Positions 5,435-5,489 of a stretch of DNA of 5,489 bases are shown piece by piece. Both the position numbers and the translations under genes were made by a program. Source of the stretch: Lysinibacillus sp. (GTDB taxonomy: Bacteria; Bacillota; Bacilli; Bacillales_A; Planococcaceae). How positions within the stretch are numbered: position 1 is the first letter of the stretch; every line of letters begins with the position of its first letter. The stretch is taken from the NCBI GenBank assembly GCA_012735355.1, contig JAAYHP010000288.1:1-5489 (forward strand), in the 5' to 3' direction. The notes under the pieces were generated by a model. That model was not told where the DNA came from, did no database searches, and saw only the letters and a program-made list of their open reading frames with translations.

Positions 5435-5489
5435 TTAACGTTTTGAGAATTGTGGTGCGCGACGAGCGCCTTTAAGACCGTATTTTTTA
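5435..5489 (-). CDS. rpsI: Ribosomal protein S9 (uS9), C-terminal end only
   Basis: Reading the minus strand from the window edge gives KKYGLKGARRAPQFSKR and then TAA (5437-5435). This is the basic C-terminal tail of 30S ribosomal protein S9, which reaches the P-site tRNA and ends in the near-invariant SKR. The 17 residues agree, as I remember it, with the Bacillus subtilis protein and are shared by many Firmicutes, so they support a Bacillaceae-like host without fixing the genus. Only 17 of roughly 130 codons are inside the window. In Firmicutes rpsI follows rplM in one operon, which would lie to the right. A terminator follows directly. Confidence 0.95.
   Translation of the reverse strand, partial: KKYGLKGARRAPQFSKR

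Noticed and set aside
1..5489. CRISPR array, tRNA, rRNA, riboswitch or defence genes
   Set aside because: There are no regularly spaced repeats, cloverleaf-type arms, known riboswitch cores or defence-type domains on either strand. All recognised genes are transposition genes apart from rpsI and the unidentified left gene.

Overview
The window is AT-rich and looks like a Firmicute chromosome, probably Bacillaceae. The best taxonomic marker is the last 17 codons of ribosomal protein S9 (rpsI) at the right edge, on the minus strand, followed by an intact rpsI terminator. At the left edge a plus-strand gene of unknown function ends at 290. The roughly 5 kb between these two convergent gene ends is an insertion-sequence scrapyard, a common situation behind the terminator of a highly expressed operon.

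Layout, left to right: (1) the end of an unrecognised protein (1-290); (2) an intergenic stretch (291-843) with one convincing and one weak intrinsic terminator, a CAGAAAGT-type inverted repeat, and a 98-base multi-arm palindrome (719-816) that no gene explains; (3) a decayed IS3-family transposase on the minus strand (844-1691), carrying an amber codon and a frameshift and cut off at its 5' side; (4) an IS21-family element on the plus strand (1692-3465) with recognisable terminal repeats, in which an internal deletion has fused istA in frame to istB, giving one uninterrupted 504-codon frame; (5) a second, different IS21-family element on the minus strand (3466 to about 5340), with istA missing its first codons and istB missing its last third; (6) about 40 bases of unassigned sequence, the rpsI terminator and the rpsI 3' end.

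How the parts relate: the plus-strand IS21 element sits at the join between two broken elements, IS3 on its left and the other IS21 on its right, and the bases flanking its ends do not match. This points to an IS-mediated deletion or recombination rather than one simple insertion. The plus-strand IS21 keeps a consensus outward -35 box in its right end and a matching -10-like box in its left end, the arrangement expected of an IS21 junction promoter. It also has a hairpin that pairs with the Shine-Dalgarno region of the fusion gene. No defence system, CRISPR array, tRNA or metabolic operon is present. The items most worth a second look are the istA-istB fusion and the 719-816 structured palindrome.
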